Source: JBBIJR01 sp037445875
Lineage (GTDB): Bacteria > CLD3 > SB21
Reading direction: 5' to 3'
Length of the DNA stretch: 36,802 bases
NCBI GenBank assembly: GCA_037445875.1
Contig: JBBIJR010000033.1
Coordinates: forward strand, 1-36,802
Both the position numbers and the translations under genes were made by a program. The notes under the pieces are model-generated. The model did not search any database. It worked only from the letters and a program-made list of their open reading frames with translations, and was not told the DNA's origin. Position 1 is the first letter of the stretch. Each line of letters begins with the position of its first letter. Positions 6,737-15,317 of the stretch are shown one piece after another.

Positions 6737-9700
6737 CTACTTCTTCGGATACTGGCCCGGCTTCTCCGGCAGTTTGCCCGATTTCTCCTTCATCATCTTG
6801 ACGACCTCTTCGATCCCGCGGTCCAGCTGGGCGTCCGTTCCGGCGAGTTCGTCCGCGGGCAGGTTGTCCACTTCGATGTCCGGCTCGACGCCGCGCCCTT
6901 CGACGACGAACCGGCTCTCCGTGCTGAAGAAGCCGAATTCAGGGCGCGAGATGTATCCGCCGTCCACGAGCGGCTGCGTGCCGCGGATGCCGATGACGCC
7001 GCCCCAGGAACGCTTCCCGATCAACGGACCGAGTCCGGCTTTCTTGAACGCGTACGGGAAGATGTCCCCGTCCGACGCGGACCACTGGTTGAGCAGACAT
7101 ACCATCGGGCCGGTGAACAGCCCGTCGGGATAAGTGTATTTCTCCGCGTTGCGAGAGACGCCCATCGCCAGCAGCGTACGGCGCAACCGCTCGATGAGCA
7201 TGCGCGACACGTTGCCGCCGCCGTTCCACCGCACGTCCACGATCACGCCTTCCTTGCCGACCTGCGGATAGAAGTACTTGACGAAGCTGTTCAGGCCGAA
7301 TCCGCCCATGTCGGGAACGTGAATGTACGCCACCTTGCCGTCCGTCGCCCGGTCCACCTTGCGTCGGTTGTTCTCGACCCAGTTGAAGTACCGCAGTTTC
7401 GATTCATCGGCGATGGGCTTGATCTGAATATCGCGTCCGCCCACGTCGCTCGGCTTCGAATGGACCGTCAGCGTGACGATCGTGCCGACGGTGTTCTCGA
7501 GCAGGGCGTACGGATTCGCAGGCGGCCGAATGGGTTTTCCGTTGATCGCGATCAGGTAGTCGCCGTTCTTAATGTCCAGACCCGCTTCTGTCAGCGGTGA
7601 ACGCGTCGTTTCGTCCCAGTTCTGTCCTTCCAGGATGTTCCGGATCTGATAGTATCCGTCCTTCGCCACGAGATCGGCTCCCAACAAGCCAATGCCGACG
7701 GACTTCACGGACGGCATGTCGCCGCCGCCTACGTAGGCGTGGGAGCAGTTGAGCTCTGCGATCATCTCGCTCAACACGTACGTCAGGTCGGACCGGTGCG
7801 TGACGTGAGGCAGCAACGCGGCGTAGCGGTCGCCGATGGTTTTCCAGTCGTAACCGTGCATGTCGGGGTCATAGAAGAAATCCCGTTCCTGCTGCCACAC
7901 GTCGTGGAAGATCTGCCTCCATTCTTCGGTACGCACGAGTTTCATTTCCATGTTCGACAGGTCGAGCTTGCCGTCGCCGATCTTCGGGGTGGACGACACA
8001 TCGACGATGCCGTACGTTCCGTTCTTGCCGTAAATGATCTTCTCGAGGCCCGGAGCGATGTCGTAGTTGTCCGCCTCCAGCCACTCGGTGTCCTTCTGTT
8101 TTTCGATGTCGTAGACGTGCAGACTTGTTTTGCCAACCGGTCCGCCGGTCTGACGCCCCGATCCGAACGACAGGAAGAATACCTTGCCTTTGGCGGCGCG
8201 TATGCCCCCGTAGTTCCCTGCCGTCATGGGAAATCCGATCGTCCGGGCCGCGATATTTTCGAAGTCGATCTGTACGTCGGACTTCTTGACGTCCTTCTTC
8301 TCTTCCTTTTTCTCCCCTTTCTTAGACTCGTCTTTCTTCTCTTCGATCTTCACTTCGTCGCTCTTCGGTGCGAACGGCGACGGAGTCGTCTTCTGCAGCG
8401 GGATGAGGTACAGCGACGTCGTACGATCGTAACCGAAGTTGTACTCGAAGGCGAGGAAATAACTATTATAATCGCGGTCGGAGAAGAATATCAGGTACTT
8501 CCCGTCCGGATCGAACACAGGATTGAAGTCGTTCTGAAAGTCGTCCGTTATGCGGAGTACCTTGTTCTGTTCGAGCGAATATACAAAGATCGAGGAAAAG
8601 CCGTTCTTGGCCGGTTTGCTATACGTGATCCACTTGCTGTCCGGCGACCAGCTGTAATCGGTGATCTCCCAGTACACGGCCCGGTCGCATTTCGTCACTT
8701 TCTTCGTGTCGATATCGAGGTAGTACAGATTCAAGCTCTTGTCGGCAAAAGCCAGTTTCTTGCTGTCCGGTGACCAGACGGGCGGGAACAGCCAGACGTT
8801 GAAGTCTGCCGTAAGCTGCACCGGCGCGCCTTTGCCGTCCTGGGCGATGACGTAGAGTTGGTCTTCCCCCGTGGCGTCGGAGATGTAGGCGATCCATTTT
8901 CCGTCCGGGGACCAAGTAGACCCTCGTTCTTTGGTTCCGGAGGTATTCGTGAGGTTGCGCGTATTGCCGTTCTCCGCCGGGACGGTGAAGATTTCCCCTC
9001 GCGCGCCGAAGAGGGCCCGTTTGCCGTCGGGAGAGAGGTTGTAGTCGGTAATGTTCTTCGTCACCGGCACGATCAAGGGTCGAGCGACGGCCATGTCGCT
9101 GGCGATGGTGACGCTGACCTTGCGCGATTGGTTGGTGGCCGGATCGAGCACATAGAGGTATCCGCCGTTCTCGTACGCGATGCCGCCCTCGCCGGCGGAG
9201 GGCCACTTGACGTCGAACTCCGTATAGTCCGTGACCTTTCTTTCCGTCTTCGTTTTCAGGTCGTATTCGAACAGGTTGGCGGTCCGGTCGCGATCGGAGA
9301 GGTAGTAGATCTTATCACCGACCCACATGGGGATGAAATCCTGTGCCGGATTGTTTGTTATGTTTTCCAGTTTTTGTGCGGCGAGGTCATAGATCCAGAC
9401 ATCGTCCGCCTGTCCGCCCCGATAGCGTTTCCACGTACGGAATTCACGGAAATTCCGGTTGTACGCGATCCGCTTGCCGTCGGGGGAAAACGATGTGAAG
9501 CCGCCGTGCGGGATCGGCAGCGCCTCCGGCAGGCCGCCGTCAAGGCCGATGGTGTAGAGCCGGCCCATCCAGCCGTTCCACAATTCGAACCTTGACCGGA
9601 ACAAGACGTTCCTGGAATCCGGCGTCCAACCCATCACGAGATTGTTGGGACCCAGCCGTTCAGGCAGACTTCCCTGGTCCATGTTGTAGGTCAGGCGCCT

Positions 9701-10006
9701 GGGTTCGCCTCCGTTGGTCGAAATGACATACACCTCGCGGTTGCCGTCGTATTCGGCTGTAAACGCGATCCATTTTCCGTCCGGCGAGAAGCGCGGGAAC
9801 ATCTCGAGTCCCGCACTGGTGGTGAGCCGGGAGGCCTGGCCGCCGGTTGATGGCAAAAGCCACAAATCCCCGGCGTAGACGAACGCTAGGTGATCGTTGT
9901 GTATTGTGGGCTGACGAAGGAGGCGAGCCTCTTTGTCCGACGACTGGGCCAGTGCGATTGGGCCGCAGAGGAGAAGAGCCAGCAGAGCAATTCCGGATCG
10001 TTTCAT
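6737..10006 (-). CDS. Tricorn protease homolog (S41 family), secreted
   Basis: 1089 aa from the ATG at 10004-10006. The frame is open 16 codons further, but this ATG has AGGAAA upstream and starts a clear signal peptide (MKRSGIALLALLLCG...ALAQ). Known role of the family: large peptidase that trims peptides. An N-terminal beta-propeller region carries many FSPDGKWIAF / WSPDSKWITY-type blades (to about residue 540), with a second propeller-like region to about 700. Then come a PDZ-like domain (LTEAGLDIKNGDYLIAINGKP) and a C-terminal S41 domain. Tetrad candidates are visible: Ser-His in NCSHAYVGGGD, Ser978-Asp979 in WSASDGDIFPY, and Glu1041 in GRGVEPDIEV. A lysine/glutamate-rich linker (EEKKDESKKGEKKEEKKD) separates the two propeller regions. 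The signal peptide puts it in the periplasm, unlike the cytosolic archaeal Tricorn. Confidence 0.92.
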   Translation of the reverse strand: MKRSGIALLALLLCGPIALAQSSDKEARLLRQPTIHNDHLAFVYAGDLWLLPSTGGQASRLTTSAGLEMFPRFSPDGKWIAFTAEYDGNREVYVISTNGGEPRRLTYNMDQGSLPERLGPNNLVMGWTPDSRNVLFRSRFELWNGWMGRLYTIGLDGGLPEALPIPHGGFTSFSPDGKRIAYNRNFREFRTWKRYRGGQADDVWIYDLAAQKLENITNNPAQDFIPMWVGDKIYYLSDRDRTANLFEYDLKTKTERKVTDYTEFDVKWPSAGEGGIAYENGGYLYVLDPATNQSRKVSVTIASDMAVARPLIVPVTKNITDYNLSPDGKRALFGARGEIFTVPAENGNTRNLTNTSGTKERGSTWSPDGKWIAYISDATGEDQLYVIAQDGKGAPVQLTADFNVWLFPPVWSPDSKKLAFADKSLNLYYLDIDTKKVTKCDRAVYWEITDYSWSPDSKWITYSKPAKNGFSSIFVYSLEQNKVLRITDDFQNDFNPVFDPDGKYLIFFSDRDYNSYFLAFEYNFGYDRTTSLYLIPLQKTTPSPFAPKSDEVKIEEKKDESKKGEKKEEKKDVKKSDVQIDFENIAARTIGFPMTAGNYGGIRAAKGKVFFLSFGSGRQTGGPVGKTSLHVYDIEKQKDTEWLEADNYDIAPGLEKIIYGKNGTYGIVDVSSTPKIGDGKLDLSNMEMKLVRTEEWRQIFHDVWQQERDFFYDPDMHGYDWKTIGDRYAALLPHVTHRSDLTYVLSEMIAELNCSHAYVGGGDMPSVKSVGIGLLGADLVAKDGYYQIRNILEGQNWDETTRSPLTEAGLDIKNGDYLIAINGKPIRPPANPYALLENTVGTIVTLTVHSKPSDVGGRDIQIKPIADESKLRYFNWVENNRRKVDRATDGKVAYIHVPDMGGFGLNSFVKYFYPQVGKEGVIVDVRWNGGGNVSRMLIERLRRTLLAMGVSRNAEKYTYPDGLFTGPMVCLLNQWSASDGDIFPYAFKKAGLGPLIGKRSWGGVIGIRGTQPLVDGGYISRPEFGFFSTESRFVVEGRGVEPDIEVDNLPADELAGTDAQLDRGIEEVVKMMKEKSGKLPEKPGQYPKK

Positions 10007-10131
10007 GGTCTGTTTCCTTTTTCTGATGAGCGTAGGATGAGGAATTCCGGTCACGTCTACGGAGGTTTCGGAGGAAAGTTAGGTGAATAATAGAAGTTTC
10101 TCAAATTGGAAAAGACGCAGGTTCGAATACC

Positions 10132-10217
10132 ATAGAACACGGATCAAACGGATTTACACAGATTTCTTATCCCTGGTATCATCCGTGTTAATCCGTTCCA
10201 TCCGTGAAAATCTGTGT
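10132..10217. repeat. Dispersed-type repeat, copy 1
   Basis: 86 bp. It starts ATAGAACACGGAT, holds ACACAGATTTCTTATCCCTG in the middle and ends AAAATCTGTGT. The ends form an imperfect palindrome (ACACAGATTT against AAATCTGTGT), and CGGAT / ATCCG units recur in both orientations. Nearly the same as the copy at 10236-10331. Confidence 0.85.
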
Positions 10218-10235
10218 GCGGTTTTTGCAATACGT

Positions 10236-10331
10236 ATAGAACGCGGATCCACACGGATTAGACGGATTTACACAGATTTCTTATCCCTGGTATCATCCGT
10301 GTTTATCCGTTCCATCCGTGAAAATCTGTGT
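10236..10331. repeat. Dispersed-type repeat, copy 2
   Basis: 96 bp, tandem to copy 1 with an 18-bp spacer. It shares ACACAGATTTCTTATCCCTG and ATCCGTTCCATCCGTGAAAA exactly. It carries an extra CGGAT unit near its start that copy 1 lacks. It ends 11 bp before the mutS stop codon, so it could act as a transcript end for mutS. Confidence 0.85.
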
Positions 10332-10342
10332 TCCATACTGTA

Positions 10343-12970
10343 TTACTCCAGCAATTTCTTCAATTCGCTCAGCTTGTTGAGCGCTTCCAGCGGTGTCAGT
10401 TGGTCCGGGTCGATCCGGGCAAGTTCCTCCTTTATCTTCTGTCCCGGTCCGTCCTCGAACATCGTCATCTGGACGGTGGGATCGGTTCTTCGCAGGTTCT
10501 TGAGTAGTTCGTTCTGATCCTTGTGCGCCGAGAGTTCGTGCGATTCGAGGTTGCGCATCACTTCGCGCGCCCGTTCGATCACGCCGTCGGGCAGACCCGC
10601 CAGCCGGGCCACTTCGATACCGTAACTGTGGTCGCACCCGCCCGGAACGAGCTTGCGGAGGAAAACGACCTTGTCGCCGTACTTCTTGACTTCCATGTTG
10701 TAATTCCGCACGCGCGGGAGGAGTTCCTCGATCTCCACCAGTTCGTGATAATGTGTGGCGAAGAGCGTCTTGGGCCGGCGGGACGGATGGATATGAAGGT
10801 GCTCGACGATGGCCCAGGCGATCGACAGACCGTCGAACGTACTGGTGCCGCGGCCGATCTCATCCAGCAGGATCAGACTGCGCGAGGTGGCGTTGTTCAG
10901 GATATTGGCCGCCTCGTTCATCTCGACGAGGAACGTACTTTCGCCGGCGGCCATGTTGTCGGAGGCGCCGACGCGGGTGAATATCTTATCGACCAGGCCA
11001 ATCGCCGCGGAGCGGGCCGGCACGAAACTGCCGATCTGAGCGAGCAGCACGATCAAGCCGACCTGACGGAGGTAGCAGCTTTTGCCCGCCATGTTGGGTC
11101 CGGTGATGATATGGATCTGGTTCTGTTCGTCGAGGAAAAGGTCGTTGGGGATGAACGGTTCGTCCGGGGGCAGTAGCCGCTCCACGACCGGGTGGCGGCC
11201 TTCCTCGATGCGAATAACGGGTCCGTCGTCAACTGTCGGCTTGATGTACTTGTATGCGACGGCGACTTCGGCAAACGACGCGTAACAGTCAAGCTCCGCT
11301 ATCAGTCCGGCATTCGACTGAATGTCGGCCGTTCGGGCGGCGACCGTTCCGCACAATTGCTCGAACAGTTCCTGCTCCAGCCGGACGAGCCGTTCCTCGG
11401 CATGCAGCACCTTGTCCTCGTACTCTTTCAATTCCGGTGTGACGAACCGCTCCGCATGGGTCATCGTTTGTTTGCGGATGTAGTCGGCGGGTACCTTGTC
11501 CTTGTGGGTATTCGTGACCTCGATGTAGTACCCGAAGACCTGGTTGTACTGGACCTTCAACGATCCGATGCCCGTACGTTCTCGTTCGCGCTGCTGCAGA
11601 TTGGCAATGTACTGTTTGCCTTCTCTGGCCACCGTGCGGATCTCGTCGAGTTCGGCCGAGTAACCCTCGCGAATCACGCCGCCGTCCTTGAGCGAAGCGG
11701 GAGGGTCGGCCTTAAGGGCGCGCTCGATCTCGTCCGTCAGATCGTCCAGCGGTTTCAACGAATCCCGGATACGAAGCAGCGGACCGGAGGAAGCCGGATG
11801 CAACACGGCGATCAAGGACGGAACGATCTTTAGCGACTCGCCCAAGCCGAACACGTCCCGCGGAGTGGCCCGCCGGGCACACACTTTCGAGATCAGGCGC
11901 TCGAGATCGGATATTTCCTTGAGCCTCGCGGGTAGGGTCTCGCTCATCGGTCGGCCGTTGACGATTTCCTGCACCGCATCAAGTCGTTCCTTTATCGGGC
12001 CCGGTACTTTGAGCGGCCGGGCAATCCAGCTCTTTAATTTCCGCGCTCCCATCGACGTGCGGGTCCGGTCGAGGATGGAGAGGAGGTTACCCGCGCGTCC
12101 CGGCAAACGGCTGTCCTCGAAGACGTCGAGGTTACGCAGCGTCACCCGGTCGAGGATCATGTACTCGCTTTCGGCGAGCAGGCTCAGCGATCGAATATGT
12201 CCGACCTCCGAGCGCTGGGTTTCCCGAAGATAATGCAGGGCCGCTCCCGCCGCGACAATACCGGCCGGATGTTCCTCGAGTCCGAAGCCCTTCAATGAAT
12301 GCGTATTGAAATGCCGCACCAGCAGGTCGTAGGTGTAATCACGCGAGAACAGCCAGTCTTCCTGGCGCGTCAGGACCGCCGGAATGGGGCCGAGGCGGCT
12401 TTTCAATTCGCCGTGCATCGAGTACGGCACGACGATCTCCGACGGCGCGAACACCTGCAGATGAGCCAGGGCCTCCTGTTCCGGGAACTCCCCCGCGGCA
12501 AATTCCCCCGTCGATGCATCGACAAAGGCCAGACCGATGAACATTTGATCGCCGACGACTTCGCTCGTCACGCACGCGAGGTAATTGTTCGATTTGTGCT
12601 CCAGGATCTTGTCCGAAAGCGTCGTACCCGGCGTCACGACTTCCGTCACGTCCCGCTTGACGATACCTTTGGCGAACTTCGGGTCTTCGAGTTGTTCGCA
12701 CACCGCGACGCGGAACCCGGCGCGGATCAGTTTGGGCAGGTAGCTGTCGAGCGCGTGGTACGGAAAACCTGCGAGCGCAACGTCGGCGGCCTTGCCGTTG
12801 GCCCGTTTGGTAAGCGTGATCCCGAGGATCTTGTGGACCGTGCGGGCGTCTTCATCGAACGTCTCGTAGAAATCGCCCATGCGGTAGAGGAGGACGGTAT
12901 CCGGGTACTTCGACTTGATCTCGAAATACTGGCGCATGAGCGGAGTGGAATCCTTTAGACTAACCGTCAT
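10343..12970 (-). CDS. mutS: DNA mismatch repair ATPase MutS
   Basis: 875 aa, normal length for MutS1. It recognises mismatches and small loops in DNA and signals repair. The N-terminal mismatch-binding motif is intact (MGDFYETF; Phe34-Tyr-Glu36). The connector, lever and clamp regions follow. The C-terminal ABC-type ATPase has Walker A GPNMAGKS (624-631), Walker B LILLDEIGRGTSTFDG (about 698 on) and the ATHYHEL segment. The C-terminal ~45 residues (QLTPLEALNKLSELKKLL) are the usual dimer/tetramer helix. There is no Shine-Dalgarno sequence before the ATG, and a promoter-like pair lies so close that the message may be leaderless. No mutL is present in the window. Confidence 0.97.
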   Translation of the reverse strand: MTVSLKDSTPLMRQYFEIKSKYPDTVLLYRMGDFYETFDEDARTVHKILGITLTKRANGKAADVALAGFPYHALDSYLPKLIRAGFRVAVCEQLEDPKFAKGIVKRDVTEVVTPGTTLSDKILEHKSNNYLACVTSEVVGDQMFIGLAFVDASTGEFAAGEFPEQEALAHLQVFAPSEIVVPYSMHGELKSRLGPIPAVLTRQEDWLFSRDYTYDLLVRHFNTHSLKGFGLEEHPAGIVAAGAALHYLRETQRSEVGHIRSLSLLAESEYMILDRVTLRNLDVFEDSRLPGRAGNLLSILDRTRTSMGARKLKSWIARPLKVPGPIKERLDAVQEIVNGRPMSETLPARLKEISDLERLISKVCARRATPRDVFGLGESLKIVPSLIAVLHPASSGPLLRIRDSLKPLDDLTDEIERALKADPPASLKDGGVIREGYSAELDEIRTVAREGKQYIANLQQRERERTGIGSLKVQYNQVFGYYIEVTNTHKDKVPADYIRKQTMTHAERFVTPELKEYEDKVLHAEERLVRLEQELFEQLCGTVAARTADIQSNAGLIAELDCYASFAEVAVAYKYIKPTVDDGPVIRIEEGRHPVVERLLPPDEPFIPNDLFLDEQNQIHIITGPNMAGKSCYLRQVGLIVLLAQIGSFVPARSAAIGLVDKIFTRVGASDNMAAGESTFLVEMNEAANILNNATSRSLILLDEIGRGTSTFDGLSIAWAIVEHLHIHPSRRPKTLFATHYHELVEIEELLPRVRNYNMEVKKYGDKVVFLRKLVPGGCDHSYGIEVARLAGLPDGVIERAREVMRNLESHELSAHKDQNELLKNLRRTDPTVQMTMFEDGPGQKIKEELARIDPDQLTPLEALNKLSELKKLLE

Positions 12971-12976
12971 GCGGGG

Positions 12977-13005
12977 AGTATACGGAGGAAGGGGGTGTGA
13001 TTCAA
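12977..13005 (-). promoter_or_regulatory. Sigma-70-like promoter for mutS, probably leaderless
   Basis: On the minus strand TTGAAT (13000-13005) and TATACT (12977-12982) are separated by exactly 17 bases. Only six bases separate the -10 element from the mutS ATG, so transcription would start at or next to the A of the start codon. No purine-rich ribosome-binding site is present on that strand. Confidence 0.5.
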
Positions 13006-13159
13006 AGGGATTCCGCGGCCATCACCGGCAACCTCAGGCTCATTGCTCAACGTCGTAAACCCAGGCGTCGAAGACTCGCGTGCATGATATCCTGTTAGCC
13101 GGAGAGGAATCTCTCGATCCCGTTGTCCCAACCTTTCGTCCCTTCCATGATCTCCGCCG

Positions 13160-14161
13160 TTACTTGTTTGTTTTCAACAACGGCCACACCGGCCCGTCCG
13201 GATCAATGATCGTCTCGACTTCTTTCCACGGGATCGTCACTTCTACCGGCCCCCCGGCGTACGGCCCGACCTCGTACGGAGCAAAATGCAGGCGCAGACC
13301 TTTGGGGGACAAGGTGAAGTGCTGGAGCAGGTCTTCATTCAGCCGGGTGATCGAACCATCAACTACGTAAGGCGCTTCCGCCCGTCTGAGTTGCTCCATT
13401 CCAGCATCGGACAATACGCGGAGATAATCCGATCCCGGCAGGAACAGGTCTTCCGGCGAGAGCAGCATCGGCGAGCCTCCCACGTAGCCAAAGTTCACGA
13501 CTTCATAATACATGTTCCCGTGGGCGCCGCCGGTGTACTCCCAGCCTTCCACGAGACAGCTCACCAGACGGTCGTGAGCGAAGTGCACCGAGCATGTTCG
13601 GTAGGCCTCAAACGGGTTCATTGCGATCTCCGCGTTGTAGTCGGCCTGGAATCCGGCCGCTCTTACTTGAAAGGCCTCCACGGTCGTCTCGCGAACATGC
13701 GCGTTGAGATTCTGGACCAGATCACCTTCCCCTGAAAACACAGGATAGCGGAAATGAATTCGCCAGCCCGTTGTGTCGTTCCTTAACGTTTCGAAGTACG
13801 CGATCCGTACCAGGAAGAAGGGGAGCGATTTTCCGGATTTCGCGTTCACCCACGTTCCCTCGAACCGGTCGCCCGACAACGATCCGCGAAATGTTCCGGT
13901 CTTTTCCCCGTCCGCTCTTTCATCCAGAATCATTTCCCCGCCGCGGAAGCCTCCGCTCAACTCGATCGGGTCGCCTACCGTCTCGTAGAAATACGTTCCG
14001 CGCCACATCTGGGGATCGTTGTTGGCCGGATCCCGTTCCATTTGCAGCTGGATGGCGTATTTCTTGCCGATCGTCCCCGTAAAGAGACCTCCATCGGTCT
14101 GAGAAAAGACCCTTGCGGACAGCAGGGCGAAGCCTGAAATAAAGTACAACCAGTGTGTCAT
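13160..14161 (-). CDS. Periplasmic DUF3298/DUF4163-type protein
   Basis: 333 aa from the ATG at 14161, which begins a signal peptide (MTHWLYFISGFALLSARVFSQ). The 15 codons upstream in the same frame are less likely to be used. The C-terminal half carries the RsiV/DUF3298 landmarks: EYTGGAHGNMYYEVVNF, LSPEDLFLPGSDYL, a TLSPKGLRLHFAPYEV segment followed by GPYAGGPVEVTIP, and a short tail. The N-terminal part (IGKKYAIQLQMER, WRGTYFYE, GSLSGDRFEGTWV) is a strand-rich region seen in related secreted proteins. RsiV relatives bind lysozyme, but most Gram-negative members have no known role. The gene is divergent from the response regulator at 14321 and lies 189 bp upstream of mutS with no visible terminator between them. 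Confidence 0.75.
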   Translation of the reverse strand: MTHWLYFISGFALLSARVFSQTDGGLFTGTIGKKYAIQLQMERDPANNDPQMWRGTYFYETVGDPIELSGGFRGGEMILDERADGEKTGTFRGSLSGDRFEGTWVNAKSGKSLPFFLVRIAYFETLRNDTTGWRIHFRYPVFSGEGDLVQNLNAHVRETTVEAFQVRAAGFQADYNAEIAMNPFEAYRTCSVHFAHDRLVSCLVEGWEYTGGAHGNMYYEVVNFGYVGGSPMLLSPEDLFLPGSDYLRVLSDAGMEQLRRAEAPYVVDGSITRLNEDLLQHFTLSPKGLRLHFAPYEVGPYAGGPVEVTIPWKEVETIIDPDGPVWPLLKTNK

Positions 14162-14244
14162 TGCGAATCTCCCGCTAACGCATACATACATCAAGTTACC
14201 AAACATCCGGTAAAGGGCGCAACCCGCATCAATACAATAATGTC

Positions 14245-14271
14245 CAATTATTAATTGTTAATTGATAATTG
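14245..14271. promoter_or_regulatory. AT-rich imperfect palindrome between divergent genes
   Basis: A 27-bp block built from TAATTG / CAATTA units forms an imperfect inverted repeat (CAATTATTAATTG against TTAATTGATAATTG). It sits in the 159-bp space between the divergent DUF3298 and GGDEF genes, where promoters for both must lie. It could be an operator, or simply AT-rich promoter DNA. Confidence 0.35.
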
Positions 14272-14320
14272 AAGAACGTTTTGATATTTTGCACGTCAAT
14301 GCCAAGACGGATGACGGCGT

Positions 14321-15271
14321 ATGACCGGTGAAAAGATCCTGATGATCGACGACGAGCCGGACAAGATCTTCATTTTCACGACCATTCTCAAGCGACACGG
14401 CTTTCAGGTCGGCACCGCCGCCACGGCCCGGGAAGGCCTCGAACGCATCACGGAATTCCGGCCCGACCTGGTCCTGCTCGACATCAACATGCCGGAGATG
14501 AACGGCCACGCGCTGCGCGAGCGCCTCAAAGAACGGCCCGCCACGCGCAACGTCCCCATCGTGATGTTCAGTTCCTCCGACCAACTGACGGACAAACTGC
14601 TCTCGTTGAAGTCCGGGGCGGACGATTATATCACGAAAGACGTCGACCACCAGGAACTCGTCGCGAGACTGGACGCGCTGATCCGGCGGTATAAGGAGAG
14701 CCTCGGCGCCAATCCGCTCACACGGCTGCCCGGTAATCATGCGATCGAAGAGGACATCCAGTTTCGCATTCAGCTGAACAAGGACCGAAAAACGCCGTTC
14801 GCTGTCTGCTACGCCGACCTGGACCACTTCAAAGCGTACAACGATGTATACGGGTTCAAGCAGGGGGACGAAGCGATCAAGAAAACGGCCGAGATCATCA
14901 CAAAGGTTGTAGATGAGAAAGGCGGCCGGGACGACTTTGTCGGCCACGTAGGAGGGGACGATTTTGTGTTTGTGCTCTCCCGCTACGAGAGGATCGACGA
15001 CATCTGCGCGGCGATCATCCGGCAGGCGGACGCGTATTTTCCCATCCTGTACAGCGAGGCCGACCGGCGAAAAGGTTTCATCATCACGAAGAACCGCAAG
15101 GAACAGACGGACCAGTTCCCGCTGATGTCCCTCTCCATCGCCGTGGTGAGCAACGAAAACCGCCCGCTCACCAGCGTCGGCCAGATCGCCCAGATTGCCA
15201 GCGAAGTTAAGAAGGTGGTAAAAGCCAGACCGGGCAGTAACTACTGGATCGACCGGAGAAGCGAACCGTGA
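14321..15271 (+). CDS. Response regulator with REC and degenerate GGDEF (GGDDF) domains
   Basis: 316 aa, PleD-like layout. The receiver domain (1-120) has the acidic pair Asp10/Asp11, phospho-acceptor Asp54 (LLDINMPEMNG), and Lys106 in the DDYITKD motif. The GGDEF domain (about 130-300) keeps the metal-binding YADLDHFKAYND (Asp166) and KQGDEAIK. The signature at 211-215 is GGDDF, so the usual catalytic Glu is Asp. The RxxD inhibitory site is missing (Gly in place of the Arg five residues before the signature). It may be a weak cyclase, a different cyclase or a binding-only protein. No partner histidine kinase is adjacent. accC follows after 46 bp. Confidence 0.88.
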   Translation: MTGEKILMIDDEPDKIFIFTTILKRHGFQVGTAATAREGLERITEFRPDLVLLDINMPEMNGHALRERLKERPATRNVPIVMFSSSDQLTDKLLSLKSGADDYITKDVDHQELVARLDALIRRYKESLGANPLTRLPGNHAIEEDIQFRIQLNKDRKTPFAVCYADLDHFKAYNDVYGFKQGDEAIKKTAEIITKVVDEKGGRDDFVGHVGGDDFVFVLSRYERIDDICAAIIRQADAYFPILYSEADRRKGFIITKNRKEQTDQFPLMSLSIAVVSNENRPLTSVGQIAQIASEVKKVVKARPGSNYWIDRRSEP

Positions 15272-15317
15272 TGGAACTTGGGGCAACTCCTGAACGAAGA
15301 CACAGCGGAAGGAGCGC

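Noticed and set aside
10110..10131. GGTTCGAAT, resembling a tRNA T-loop
   Set aside because: The flanking bases do not form a 5-bp T-stem, and no acceptor or anticodon arm can be built around it.
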